Assembly (NCBI GenBank): GCA_002319795.1
Contig: DCFU01000029.1
Coordinates: 1-50,532, forward strand
Reading direction: 5' to 3'
DNA from: Megamonas sp. UBA1796
GTDB taxonomy: Bacteria > Bacillota > Negativicutes > Selenomonadales > Selenomonadaceae
DNA: 50,532 bases
Part shown: positions 16,483 through 24,283 of the stretch, piece by piece
How the letters are laid out: every line of letters starts with the position of its first letter
Position numbering within the stretch: position 1 is the stretch's first letter
The notes under the pieces: generated by a model
The model's input: the letters and a program-made list of their open reading frames with translations, nothing else
Databases searched by the model: none
What the model was told of the DNA's origin: nothing
Program-made: the position numbers and the translations under genes

Positions 16483-17409
16483 ATGCAGGTTTTTTCAAAA
16501 ATTATTGATTTGACGGAGCTTTATCCAAATATTGTTATTGCGCTTGGTACCTTTGATGGTGTACATATTGGACATCAAAGCATTATTCGCCAGGCCATAG
16601 AGTTGGCGGAAAAAATTCATGGTATCAGCATGGTTTTTACTTTTAGTAATCATCCGCTTTCCGTGGTTGCTCCAGAACGGGTTCCGCTGCAGATAGGTGA
16701 TAATTTTTCTAAGAAGCATGTTTTATCCGGGTTAGGTGTAGATATTCTGGTAAATATTCCTTTTACGAAAAAGTTTGCAAAATTTTCTCCAGGGGATTTT
16801 CTCGATATGCTGCGCGAGAATTACGCACCTAAATATATCGTTTCCGGACCGAATTACACATTTGGCTATCGTGGCAAAGGAAATGTGAAAATGCTTCTCA
16901 GGGAAGGAAAAATATATGGATTTCAGGCCGAAATCCATCCCGCAGTATATTTGGATGGACGTATTGTAAGCAGCACACAGGTGCGTAAGTTCCTTGCTGA
17001 AGGCAATCTGACAATGGCAAATGAATATTTGGGAAGGCCATTTTCTTTTTCGGGGGCGGTTGTCCATGGAGATCGGCGTGGCAGACTTTTGGGATTTCCT
17101 ACGGCAAATCTTGTTATTGAAGACAGCCGTGCGATGCTGCCAAATGGGGTTTATGCAGTAAAAGTCTTTTTGAGAGATTCCTTATACGATGGGATTGCAA
17201 ACATTGGTACGAATCCAACTTTTGAGGGATGCAAGCGCCGGTTGGAAACTCATATCATTGATTTTGATGAAAATATTTATGATTCGGTACTTCAGGTCAG
17301 ATTTTTACAGAAGCTTCGTGATGAGCAGAAGTTTTCATCGGCAGAATATCTTATCAGGCAAATGCACTCAGATTTGAAGAATGCCAGAAATGTTTTGGGT
17401 AAAGCATAG
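16483..17409 (+). CDS. ribF: Bifunctional riboflavin kinase / FAD synthetase RibF
   Basis: A 308-residue enzyme converting riboflavin to FMN and FAD. The N-terminal adenylyltransferase domain has GTFDGVHIGHQ near residues 21-31. The C-terminal kinase domain has GRPFSFSGAVVHGDRRGR and GFPTANL. I place the start at ATG 16483, 9 nt after AAGGAG (16468-16473), which matches the usual N terminus. The longer open frame from 16417 overlaps truB and is unlikely. Last gene of the rimP-type operon before the rpsO promoter. Confidence 0.95.
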   Translation: MQVFSKIIDLTELYPNIVIALGTFDGVHIGHQSIIRQAIELAEKIHGISMVFTFSNHPLSVVAPERVPLQIGDNFSKKHVLSGLGVDILVNIPFTKKFAKFSPGDFLDMLRENYAPKYIVSGPNYTFGYRGKGNVKMLLREGKIYGFQAEIHPAVYLDGRIVSSTQVRKFLAEGNLTMANEYLGRPFSFSGAVVHGDRRGRLLGFPTANLVIEDSRAMLPNGVYAVKVFLRDSLYDGIANIGTNPTFEGCKRRLETHIIDFDENIYDSVLQVRFLQKLRDEQKFSSAEYLIRQMHSDLKNARNVLGKA

Positions 17410-17420
17410 GAAATATTTTG

Positions 17421-17449
17421 TTTACAATATTCTTGGATTATGCTAGAAT
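17421..17449 (+). promoter_or_regulatory. Promoter of rpsO
   Basis: TTTACA (17421-17426), a 17-bp spacer, and TAGAAT (17444-17449) with an extended TG at 17441-17442. Confidence 0.8.
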
Positions 17450-17455
17450 GACAAA

Positions 17456-17543
17456 GGTATCAGTTCCATAGCGAAGACTGCGAAGATCTCCGACGCTCTC
17501 CTGGCTATTGGATATTATGATTTATTTTTTAGGAGGAAATGAA
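17456..17543 (+). promoter_or_regulatory. Structured rpsO (S15) leader
   Basis: CCATAGC (17466-17472) pairs with GCTATTGG (17504-17511) with one bulged U, closing a loop that contains an inner GCG/CGC pairing. S15 autoregulates through structured leaders in many bacteria, by several unrelated folds. Assignment to one of these is inferred. Confidence 0.5.
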
Positions 17544-17810
17544 ATGTTAACACAAGAAGACAAGCAGCAGATTATTACGGAGCATGCCGTTCATGAGGGC
17601 GATACGGGTTCGCCAGAGGTACAGATTGCACTTTTGACTGCACGTATCACGTATTTGACGGAGCATCTTAAGGAACACAAGAAGGATCATCATTCGCGCC
17701 GTGGACTGTTGAAGATGGTTGGTCATCGCAGGAGATTGCTTAGTTATTTGTATAATAGTGATATTGAGCGTTATCGTGCTATCATTGCAAAATTGAATCT
17801 GCGTAAGTAA
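17544..17810 (+). CDS. rpsO: 30S ribosomal protein S15
   Basis: An 88-residue S15 with the conserved GDTGSPEVQIALLTARI and KDHHSRRGLLKMVGHRRRLL segments that contact 16S rRNA helix 22. I choose ATG 17544, right after AGGAGG (17531-17536); an in-frame ATG at 17508 would add 12 non-conserved residues. It has its own promoter, leader and terminator, and precedes pnp as in many bacteria. Confidence 0.97.
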   Translation: MLTQEDKQQIITEHAVHEGDTGSPEVQIALLTARITYLTEHLKEHKKDHHSRRGLLKMVGHRRRLLSYLYNSDIERYRAIIAKLNLRK

Positions 17811-17811
17811 T

Positions 17812-17840
17812 AAAAAAGCGGGTTTTTCCCGCTTTTTTTG
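17812..17840 (+). terminator. Intrinsic terminator after rpsO
   Basis: AAAAAAGCGGG / CCCGCTTTTTTT with a TTTTT loop. pnp must have its own promoter or be reached by read-through. Confidence 0.9.
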
Positions 17841-17936
17841 TGCATAAATAGTTTTTTTTATAGGATAAAAGGGTTATTGGTAAATATTGTCGAATAAATA
17901 TACGATTTCAGAATGAGATTTATAGGAGGAAAATGC

Positions 17937-20006
17937 ATGCATAGTTTTGAGATGCAAATAGGAGGCCGTTCCTTTATCATCGAGAATGGCAAAATGGCAA
18001 AGCAGGCAAACGGATCTGTACTCGTGCGTTATGGTGATACGGTAGTTTTGGTAGCGGCAACAGCCTCTGCTGAACCAAGAGAGGGTGTGGACTTTTTCCC
18101 ACTTACGGTTGATTATGAAGAGAAGCTTTATTCCGTTGGGAAGATTCCTGGCGGTTTTATAAAAAGAGAAGGACGTCCAAGCGAGTCGGCTATTTTATGC
18201 AGCCGCCTTATAGACCGTCCGATCCGTCCTTTGTTCGCAGAAGGATTCAGGAATGATGTGCAGATTGTTGCGACGGTTCTTTCGGTAGATCAGGATAACC
18301 CGCCGGAGATTGCTGCGATGATAGGTGCTTCCTGCGCGCTTTGTGTATCGGATATCCCCTTTAATGGCCCAATTGCTGGCGTGCGTGTCGGTTGCGTGGC
18401 TGGCGAATTTATTATCAATCCGACGGTAGAGCAGCGTGAAAAGTCGGATTTGAATTTGACGATTGCAGGCTCACATGATGCTGTCATGATGGTTGAGGCT
18501 GGGGCTAATGAATTACCGGAAGAGGTCATTCTGGAGGCTATTCTTTTTGGACATAAGGAAATCAAGAGAATTGTTGAATTTCAGCAGGATATCATTACTG
18601 CATGCGGTAAGCCTAAACGAGAAGTCAACTTGTTCAGAACTTCGGAAAAGCTTGAACAGGAAATTCGTGAGTACGCTTCAGAAAAATTGAATACGGCTGT
18701 ACGTAACCCGGATAAATTGCAGCGGGATGAGCATATTGCGAATGTAAAAGCAGAGACACTGGAACGTTTTATTGCTGATTATCCGGAATCTGCCAAGGAA
18801 ATCACATATATACTTCATAAGGTTGTAAAAGAGATTGTGCGCCGTATGATTACGCATGAGAAGATTCGCCCGGATGGGCGTGAGGTTGAGGAAGTCCGCC
18901 CTGTAAGCTGTGAAGTTGGCATTTTACCCCGTACGCATGGGTCTGGTCTTTTTACGCGTGGGCAGACGCAGATATTGACGATTACAACGCTGGGGTCTGT
19001 CGGCGATGAACAAATTATCGATGGCCTGGGAACGGAACAGTCAAAACATTATATACATCAATACAATTTCCCTGGTTATAGTGTGGGTGAGGCTCGTCCG
19101 TCGAGGGGGCCGGGCCGCCGCGAGATCGGCCATGGGGCCTTGGCCGAAAGGGCTCTTGCTCCGTTAATACCTTCGCTTGAGGAGTTTCCATATACGATTC
19201 GTCTTGTTTCAGAGGTACTTGAATCTAATGGTTCCAGCTCAATGGGCAGTGTTTGCGGCAGTACGCTTTCGCTGATGAATGCGGGCGTACCAATTAAACG
19301 TCCAGTTTCCGGTGTAGCTATGGGACTTGTGAAGGATGGAGATCAGTATACGATTCTTACGGATATCCAGGGAATGGAGGATGCTCTGGGTGATATGGAC
19401 TTCAAGGTAGCTGGTACTACGGAAGGCATCACGGCCATTCAGATGGATATCAAGATTGCAGGTATTACGCGTGAGGTTCTTTCAGCAGCCTTGGCGCAGG
19501 CAAAGCGTGGTCGTGCGTTTATCCTTGGCAAGATGCTTGAGGCTATTGATAAGCCCAATACGGAGCTTTCACCATATGCGCCTCGAATTATTACCATGAA
19601 AATCCATGTAGATAAGATACGTGACGTTATCGGCTCTGGTGGAAAGACAATTAAGAAGATTATTGATGAGACTGGTGTGCAGATTGATATCCAGGAGGAT
19701 GGTACAATTTTCATTGCAGCCACCGATGTCGAAAGCTCTAATAGGGCTGTAGAGATTATCGGAAATCTTGTACGCGATGTTGAGGTAGGTACCGTTTATA
19801 AGGGAAAAGTTACGCGCATTATGAATTTTGGAGCTTTTGTCGAGGTTCTGCCTGGTAAGGAAGGACTTTGCCATATTTCGCAGTTGGCGCAAAACCGTGT
19901 TGAGAAGGTAGAAGATGTTGTTCAGGTCGGAGATGAGATTGAGGTAAAAGTTACCGAAATTGATCGACAGGGCCGCGTAAACCTTTCACACAAGGCCGTT
20001 TTGTAA
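17937..20006 (+). CDS. pnp: Polyribonucleotide nucleotidyltransferase (PNPase)
   Basis: A 689-residue 3'-5' phosphorolytic exoribonuclease. Order: first RNase PH domain, an alpha-helical linker, second RNase PH domain (FPGYSVGEARPSRGPGRREIGHG, split by ordinary residues; catalytic region DIQGMEDALGDMDFKVAGT), then a KH domain (VIGSGGKTIKKI) and an S1 domain (KGKVTRIMNFGAFVEVLPG). Start ATG 17937 lies 7 nt after AGGAGG (17924-17929). Full length. It is a degradosome-type enzyme for mRNA decay and sRNA metabolism. Confidence 0.97.
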   Translation: MHSFEMQIGGRSFIIENGKMAKQANGSVLVRYGDTVVLVAATASAEPREGVDFFPLTVDYEEKLYSVGKIPGGFIKREGRPSESAILCSRLIDRPIRPLFAEGFRNDVQIVATVLSVDQDNPPEIAAMIGASCALCVSDIPFNGPIAGVRVGCVAGEFIINPTVEQREKSDLNLTIAGSHDAVMMVEAGANELPEEVILEAILFGHKEIKRIVEFQQDIITACGKPKREVNLFRTSEKLEQEIREYASEKLNTAVRNPDKLQRDEHIANVKAETLERFIADYPESAKEITYILHKVVKEIVRRMITHEKIRPDGREVEEVRPVSCEVGILPRTHGSGLFTRGQTQILTITTLGSVGDEQIIDGLGTEQSKHYIHQYNFPGYSVGEARPSRGPGRREIGHGALAERALAPLIPSLEEFPYTIRLVSEVLESNGSSSMGSVCGSTLSLMNAGVPIKRPVSGVAMGLVKDGDQYTILTDIQGMEDALGDMDFKVAGTTEGITAIQMDIKIAGITREVLSAALAQAKRGRAFILGKMLEAIDKPNTELSPYAPRIITMKIHVDKIRDVIGSGGKTIKKIIDETGVQIDIQEDGTIFIAATDVESSNRAVEIIGNLVRDVEVGTVYKGKVTRIMNFGAFVEVLPGKEGLCHISQLAQNRVEKVEDVVQVGDEIEVKVTEIDRQGRVNLSHKAVL

Positions 20007-20023
20007 AAGAATATAAACGAGTG

Positions 20024-20060
20024 AATCCGCGTGAATATTGCATTCATGCGGATTTTTATT
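20024..20060 (+). terminator. Intrinsic terminator after pnp
   Basis: AATCCGC-G-TGAAT (from 20024) pairs with ATTCA-T-GCGGATT (to 20054) and is followed by TTTATTT. Confidence 0.87.
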
Positions 20061-20153
20061 TGAAGGAACTATATGCAGGCAGTCTGGAAGAAAATTATCA
20101 ATAGCTAGGCGGCTTTCTATAGACAACATGAATCCCGCTCGTGCTGGCTGTTG

Positions 20154-20179
20154 TTATCCACAACAGAAGCTTTTGTGGT
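20154..20179. other. DnaA-box-like sequence inside an inverted repeat
   Basis: TTATCCACA (20154-20162) matches the DnaA-box consensus exactly. It overlaps an inverted repeat CCACAA / TTGTGG. A single box between convergent genes is weak evidence for function. Confidence 0.3.
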
Positions 20180-20206
20180 AGTTATTGGATCAAAATAAGC
20201 AATTGG

Positions 20207-21439
20207 TTAAGTTGAAGGGTGGTTTGTGGGGTCTCTTTTATCCGTCCGCATCAGCCAGATTCCAATGAGGAGTGCGACACAAAGAATACAGGTGATGAAG
20301 GCTATAATACCGGGCCAGTTCCAAATTGCGAGGAATGGGCCGCCGAAGGTGCCGATGATGCTTGCGCCGATGTAGTAGAAGAACATATAAAGTGCGGATA
20401 TGCGCGCTTTGTCACTTGTGGAGAGGCGCCCTGCCCAGCCACAAGCGACGGCATGGGCACCGAAAAATCCGTAGGTTAAAAGGCCAATGCCGCTGAGCTT
20501 CACCGTGAGCGGTGCACCAAGTGAGATAAGAGCACCGGCAAGCATGCAAAGAATTGAGATGCAAAGTACAGGCCCGTTCGAGAGACGGTCAGCCAGGGTG
20601 CCCATGATAGTTGAGGCCGCTGTACCTAAAAAGTATAGGGCATAGACAAAGCCGATGGCAGTTTGGCTCAGGCTATAGGGTGGTGCAAGTAGGACGTAGC
20701 TGATGAAGTTGTATGTGCACACAAAGCTGCCCATAATACAGAGTGCGATGAGGTAGACCCCAACGAGCCGGCGGTTGGTGAGTAAATGGTGAAATTCGTG
20801 CCATCCAGCGATGTTCCCGTTCTTTTCCAGCTTGTGCTTTGGCTTTGGCAACAGGATCAGGAAGGCAAGGCCGATTACCGTGTAGAGAATACCGAAAATC
20901 AGGAGGGCTGTGCGCCAGGAGAAGAAGTCGGTAAGTGTACTCAGTAGTACACGGCCAACGAGGCCGCCTATGGAAGTGCCACTTACGTAGATACCGACAA
21001 CAGCACCGATGATGGCTACATCGAATTCCTCATTAATATAGGCAACAGCTAGAGCCGGAAAGCCAGCAAGCAGGATACCTTGAATGAGGCGTAAGCCAAT
21101 AATCGGGATGAAATCTGGAGAGAGTGACATGAGGATAGTGAGGATGGCAGAAGCGATGAGTGCGGCGGCCATGACTCTTTTGCGTGCAAGCCGTTTGGCG
21201 AAGCTTGCGATGAGCAGCATGGAGCAAGCCATGCCACCGGTACCAAACGATACAGCTAAGCTTGCAGTGGCTGGCGTGAGGTTAAAGGTTTCGGTAAAGA
21301 CGGGAATAATCGGCTGTACGCAGTATTCAGTGCCAAAGGCTGCGAGACTGCCAAAGAATAAAGCAATAATGGCAAGACGATAATCCTGGCTGCCATGCTG
21401 GATTTTTTCCGCAGCAGGTAAAGTAGAATGAAGTTCCAT
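20207..21439 (-). CDS. Major facilitator superfamily transporter
   Basis: A 410-residue protein with about 12 membrane segments and the MFS fold, two six-helix halves joined by the basic loop PKPKHKLEKNG. The motif RLIQGILLAGFPALA and the cytoplasmic loop KRLARKRVM after helix 2 fit the drug/metabolite exporter branch (YnfM-like). The substrate cannot be read. It is the only long minus-strand gene in the first half of the window. By eye it is more GC-rich than its neighbours, which could mean transfer. RBS AGGAAGTG before ATG 21439. It points towards pnp. Confidence 0.88.
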   Translation of the reverse strand: MELHSTLPAAEKIQHGSQDYRLAIIALFFGSLAAFGTEYCVQPIIPVFTETFNLTPATASLAVSFGTGGMACSMLLIASFAKRLARKRVMAAALIASAILTILMSLSPDFIPIIGLRLIQGILLAGFPALAVAYINEEFDVAIIGAVVGIYVSGTSIGGLVGRVLLSTLTDFFSWRTALLIFGILYTVIGLAFLILLPKPKHKLEKNGNIAGWHEFHHLLTNRRLVGVYLIALCIMGSFVCTYNFISYVLLAPPYSLSQTAIGFVYALYFLGTAASTIMGTLADRLSNGPVLCISILCMLAGALISLGAPLTVKLSGIGLLTYGFFGAHAVACGWAGRLSTSDKARISALYMFFYYIGASIIGTFGGPFLAIWNWPGIIAFITCILCVALLIGIWLMRTDKRDPTNHPST

Positions 21440-21653
21440 GCAAAAACACTTCCTAATTTTAGAATATATTTTTATGATAAATTTTTTGTATTTGTCTAAT
21501 GTCTTAAAGATCAGATAGAAATATCTATGAAATTATACCATAAATAGGGACGCTTTAAATATTTTCCATATGATTTGCTTGATTTTAGCTGGCAGGCAGG
21601 AAGGTGTTATTGGGTTTTGGGCGGCTGATTCATAAATTAAAGTTATAAAAAAT

Positions 21654-21668
21654 TTACCATGGTGGTAA
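21654..21668. promoter_or_regulatory. Palindrome between the MFS and Nramp genes
   Basis: TTACC-ATGGT-GGTAA is an inverted repeat around the 8-bp palindrome ACCATGGT. A larger AGTTA/TAACT pairing surrounds it. It could be a repressor site for either divergent gene; I cannot assign a regulator. Confidence 0.3.
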
Positions 21669-21743
21669 CTTTTAAACAGAATAAAAGGAAATTGTCTTTT
21701 TGTGTAGAATTTATGTACTTACAAGAGCTATGTAAATTATTGA

Positions 21744-21848
21744 TTTGAAGTTCGCAACTTGGCCGAACAAAGCAACGGTGTTGCAAGTGAAATACAGGAG
21801 TTAATTATGCATAATACCGACTATACGGGTAAGATAGTAAATAATTAA
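21744..21848 (+). pseudogene. Remnant of a methyl-accepting chemotaxis protein signalling domain
   Basis: This frame reads FEVRNLAEQSNGVASEIQEL and continues for 14 more residues to a TAA at 21846. EVRNLAEQS...ASEIQ is the highly conserved stretch just after the signalling tip of MCPs (normally GFAVVAEEVRxLAExS). A TGA stop lies directly upstream at 21741-21743, and the usual C-terminal methylation helix of about 80-100 residues is missing. So both ends are lost and only about 34 codons survive. The last 13 codons could start at ATG 21807 behind AGGAG, but this looks accidental. Confidence 0.75.
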
Positions 21849-21876
21849 GGAAAAATATTTTATTTTGCACTTATCG

Positions 21877-21906
21877 TTGGAAGGCGAATCTCCCTTTCGG
21901 TATAAA
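21877..21906 (+). promoter_or_regulatory. Candidate promoter of the Nramp gene
   Basis: TTGGAA (21877-21882), an 18-bp spacer and TATAAA (21901-21906), ending 43 nt before the start codon. No manganese (yybP-ykoY) riboswitch pattern is visible. Confidence 0.45.
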
Positions 21907-21948
21907 TTTTATTTGCATGACCGTTACACTAGGAAAGGAGACTCATTT

Positions 21949-23199
21949 ATGCGGTATGGATATTTTGCCCATCACAATATGAATGAAAAAGCTCGTCAAA
22001 TATTAAGGTATATTGGACCAGGAATTTTAATTACAGTAGGATTTATTGATCCAGGCAATTGGGCATCTAATATGGCTGCTGGTGCACAATATGGTTATGG
22101 TTTGTTGTGGATTGTAACTTTATCTACCATTATGCTTATTTTTTTGCAGCATAATGTGGCGCATCTGGGTATTGTTACAGGCCGCTGCCTTTCAGAAGCA
22201 GCTACAGAGTATTTGCCTAAAAAAATTTCTCGCGTTATATTAGTTACAGCTGTTTTAGCCTCTGTTTCGACAGCTTTAGCAGAAATTTTAGGCGGTGGAA
22301 TTGCAATTTCTATGTTGACAGGCCTGCCAATACTACTTTCTTCTATGATTGCAGCTATGTTGTGTTTTTTTCTCTTGTGGAGTAATTCTTATAAAAAATT
22401 GGAGAAAATTATTATAGCATTTGTTTCTTTAATTGGCTTGTCTTTTATTTTAGAATTAAATTTTGTTCAAGTCGACTGGGGTGCCGCTGCATGGAATGCA
22501 TTTACACCTTCAATACCACAGGATTCTATTCCAATTATTATGAGTGTCTTAGGTGCTGTGGTTATGCCGCATAATTTGTTCTTGCATTCAGAGATCATAC
22601 AAAGTCGCCAGTGGAATTTAGAAAATGAAGAGGTTATCCATCAACAATTAAAATATGAATTTTTGGATACGTTATTCTCAATGGGAATTGGCTGGCTCAT
22701 TAATGGAGCTATGATATTGGTTGCAGCTACTGTATTTTTTACTAACCAAATAGGTGTTGATGATATACAACAAGCACAGGCTATGTTGGAACCTTTGTTA
22801 GGAAAAGGTGCGGCGTTTATTTTTGCGCTTGGGTTATTGTTCGCAGGAATAGCTTCCACGACAACGGCTGGGATGGCTGGCGGAAGTATTTATGCCGGAA
22901 TTTTTGGTGAAGCATATGATATTAAGGACTATCATTCCTGGCATGGGGTAGTTATTACGTATCTTTTTGCTGTGCTGATCATATTCTGTGTTACCGATCC
23001 ATTTCACGGATTAATTTATTCGCAGATTGCACTAAGCATTCAGTTACCAATTACAATTTTTTTGCAAATTTATTTAACTTCATCAAAAAAAGTAATGGGA
23101 AAATATGCAAATACTTATTTGCAAAAAGGAATTCTTTTAACAATTGCTTGTATTGTGACAGGGTTGAATATCCTACTGCTGCAAGATTTGCTAAAATGA
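21949..23199 (+). CDS. Nramp-family divalent metal transporter (MntH-like)
   Basis: A 416-residue, proton-coupled Mn2+/Fe2+ importer with about 11 membrane helices. Both metal-site signatures are present: DPGN at residues 34-37 in helix 1 and MPHN at 206-209 in helix 6, including the methionine that selects transition metals. The start at ATG 21949 follows AAAGGAG (21934-21940); the open frame from 21865 is an unlikely extension. The gene is AT-rich. It lies alone behind a dead MCP fragment. Other family branches move Al or Mg, but the Met in helix 6 favours Mn/Fe. Confidence 0.92.
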   Translation: MRYGYFAHHNMNEKARQILRYIGPGILITVGFIDPGNWASNMAAGAQYGYGLLWIVTLSTIMLIFLQHNVAHLGIVTGRCLSEAATEYLPKKISRVILVTAVLASVSTALAEILGGGIAISMLTGLPILLSSMIAAMLCFFLLWSNSYKKLEKIIIAFVSLIGLSFILELNFVQVDWGAAAWNAFTPSIPQDSIPIIMSVLGAVVMPHNLFLHSEIIQSRQWNLENEEVIHQQLKYEFLDTLFSMGIGWLINGAMILVAATVFFTNQIGVDDIQQAQAMLEPLLGKGAAFIFALGLLFAGIASTTTAGMAGGSIYAGIFGEAYDIKDYHSWHGVVITYLFAVLIIFCVTDPFHGLIYSQIALSIQLPITIFLQIYLTSSKKVMGKYANTYLQKGILLTIACIVTGLNILLLQDLLK

Positions 23200-23266
23200 T
23201 AAAAAAGTACAATAATAAAGGCAATGCAGCAGCAGCAATTAAAGAGAGAATAGTTCAAAAATTAAA

Positions 23267-23295
23267 TTGCATTTGTAAGATGCAGGCCGTATAAT
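23267..23295 (+). promoter_or_regulatory. Promoter of the secreted protein gene
   Basis: TTGCAT (23267-23272), a 17-bp spacer and TATAAT (23290-23295). Confidence 0.75.
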
Positions 23296-23383
23296 AACTT
23301 CATGAGTATTTTTATCTATTCCTTATGTCTGTTTTTCATGATGAATATATAATTATATAAATAAAAGATAAGAGGTGGAAGGA

Positions 23384-23959
23384 ATGGAAAAAAGATTTTT
23401 TTTATTAATGTTTACGGTTTTGTTTGTGATGGGTTCATTTTTTATTATGGAAAGTCCATGTTATGCGGAAGCACAGAATGAAGTGGTACCAGGAAATGCA
23501 TTTATTGCGAAGGGAACGGTGTTTCATTTTGAATTAATGACTGCACTTGACAGCAAAACCAGCAAAGTGGGAGACCCGGTGGAGATGAAGCTGCTAAATG
23601 ATATAGTTGTCGATAATGTGGTTGTGATACCGGCACAGACGGTATTGACGGGAAAACTTAAGAAGGTACAAGCAAGTAAACTAGCAGGGCAGGGAGCTGT
23701 TATCAGGGCCTTATTGAATGATTATATTTTACCGAATGGTTCGGCACTTGTATTGAATAAGAAAGATGTGAAGTTTAAGGGTGATCGGAGTTATACGGGA
23801 ATTGCCAGCAGTGTATTGTTGCCTCTTTCAGGCCTGTTTTTTAAAGGTAAGCAGGTAAAATGTCCGGAAGGTATGAATTTTGAATATACCTTGGAGGATG
23901 ATATTGATTTGGGCATTAAATCAAATGGGTTGGCGCAAGCTATGAAACAGAATGTATAA
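23384..23959 (+). CDS. Secreted protein of unknown function
   Basis: A 191-residue protein with a clear signal peptide: KR, then a hydrophobic core (about residues 5-25), and a likely cleavage after CYAEA near residue 30. The mature part has alternating beta-strand character with ALDSKTSKVGDPVEMKLLND, VVVIPAQTVLTGKL and LPNGSALVLNKKDVKFKG. This pattern (a G-containing strand, then 'vg d.v...l..d') resembles small beta-barrel envelope domains found in Gram-negative-walled bacteria. I cannot name a family. ATG 23384 follows AGAGGTGG; an in-frame GTG at 23375 is within the ribosome site. Its own promoter lies upstream. Confidence 0.75.
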   Translation: MEKRFFLLMFTVLFVMGSFFIMESPCYAEAQNEVVPGNAFIAKGTVFHFELMTALDSKTSKVGDPVEMKLLNDIVVDNVVVIPAQTVLTGKLKKVQASKLAGQGAVIRALLNDYILPNGSALVLNKKDVKFKGDRSYTGIASSVLLPLSGLFFKGKQVKCPEGMNFEYTLEDDIDLGIKSNGLAQAMKQNV

Positions 23960-23964
23960 ACTCG

Positions 23965-23995
23965 ATGTTCCTGTCAGTCGATTTTTGAGGAACAT
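23965..23995 (+). terminator. Possible terminator after the secreted protein
   Basis: ATGTTCCT (23965-23972) and AGGAACAT (23988-23995) form a perfect 8-bp stem, but no T-run follows. A weak or factor-dependent terminator is possible. Confidence 0.35.
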
Positions 23996-24001
23996 GCCTC
24001 A

Positions 24002-24038
24002 CATTATAATGTTGTAGGCAAACCACAACATTATAATG
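24002..24038. repeat. Paired palindromes forming a 14-bp inverted repeat
   Basis: CATTATAATGTTGT (24002-24015) and ACAACATTATAATG (24025-24038) are perfect inverted copies around a 9-nt spacer. The core CATTATAATG is itself a perfect palindrome, so the same 10-bp site occurs twice with centres 27 bp apart. There is no T-run. It could be a double operator or a mobile-element-like relic. Confidence 0.6.
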
Positions 24039-24162
24039 CAGATAATTTATTCATTTATATATGGGGATGCTCTTATTCAAGATCTGGAAAGAATTTGGCT
24101 TTTGGAAAATCTGCAGAGCGTATTATGGATTGCGTAATCCATTTGTTATCTTTATTTTTTAT

Positions 24163-24191
24163 TTGTGTTGACAATATAAATCGGGTATAAT
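24163..24191 (+). promoter_or_regulatory. Promoter of the ecfA1-ecfA2-ecfT-truA operon
   Basis: TATAAT (24186-24191) is perfect. The best-spaced -35 is TTGTGT (24163-24168, 17 bp). A perfect TTGACA at 24168-24173 sits only 12 bp away, too close for normal use. Confidence 0.6.
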
Positions 24192-24193
24192 AA

Positions 24194-24222
24194 GGGTGTT
24201 GCATTTATGTGACACTCTTTTT
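24194..24222 (+). promoter_or_regulatory. Leader hairpin with T-run before ecfA1 (possible attenuator)
   Basis: GGGTGT (24194-24199) pairs with ACACTC (24212-24217, one G-U) and is followed by TTTTTAT. It lies immediately downstream of the promoter and so resembles a short attenuator. Confidence 0.45.
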
Positions 24223-24283
24223 ATGTGGAAAGAATCAGCGGTTTTATGCACTTATTGACTGAGTTTTGAATGGAGGAAGACGA

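Noticed and set aside
21807..21848. 13-codon leader peptide with AGGAG site before mntH
   Set aside because: The same frame extends upstream as chemoreceptor sequence, so the apparent start is an internal Met of the relic.
21669..21948. Manganese (yybP-ykoY) riboswitch before the Nramp gene
   Set aside because: No matching conserved loops; the sequence is instead a chemoreceptor relic followed by a promoter.
24168..24191. TTGACA with TATAAT as a promoter pair
   Set aside because: The spacer is only 12 bp, too short for sigma-A; TTGTGT at 17 bp is more likely.
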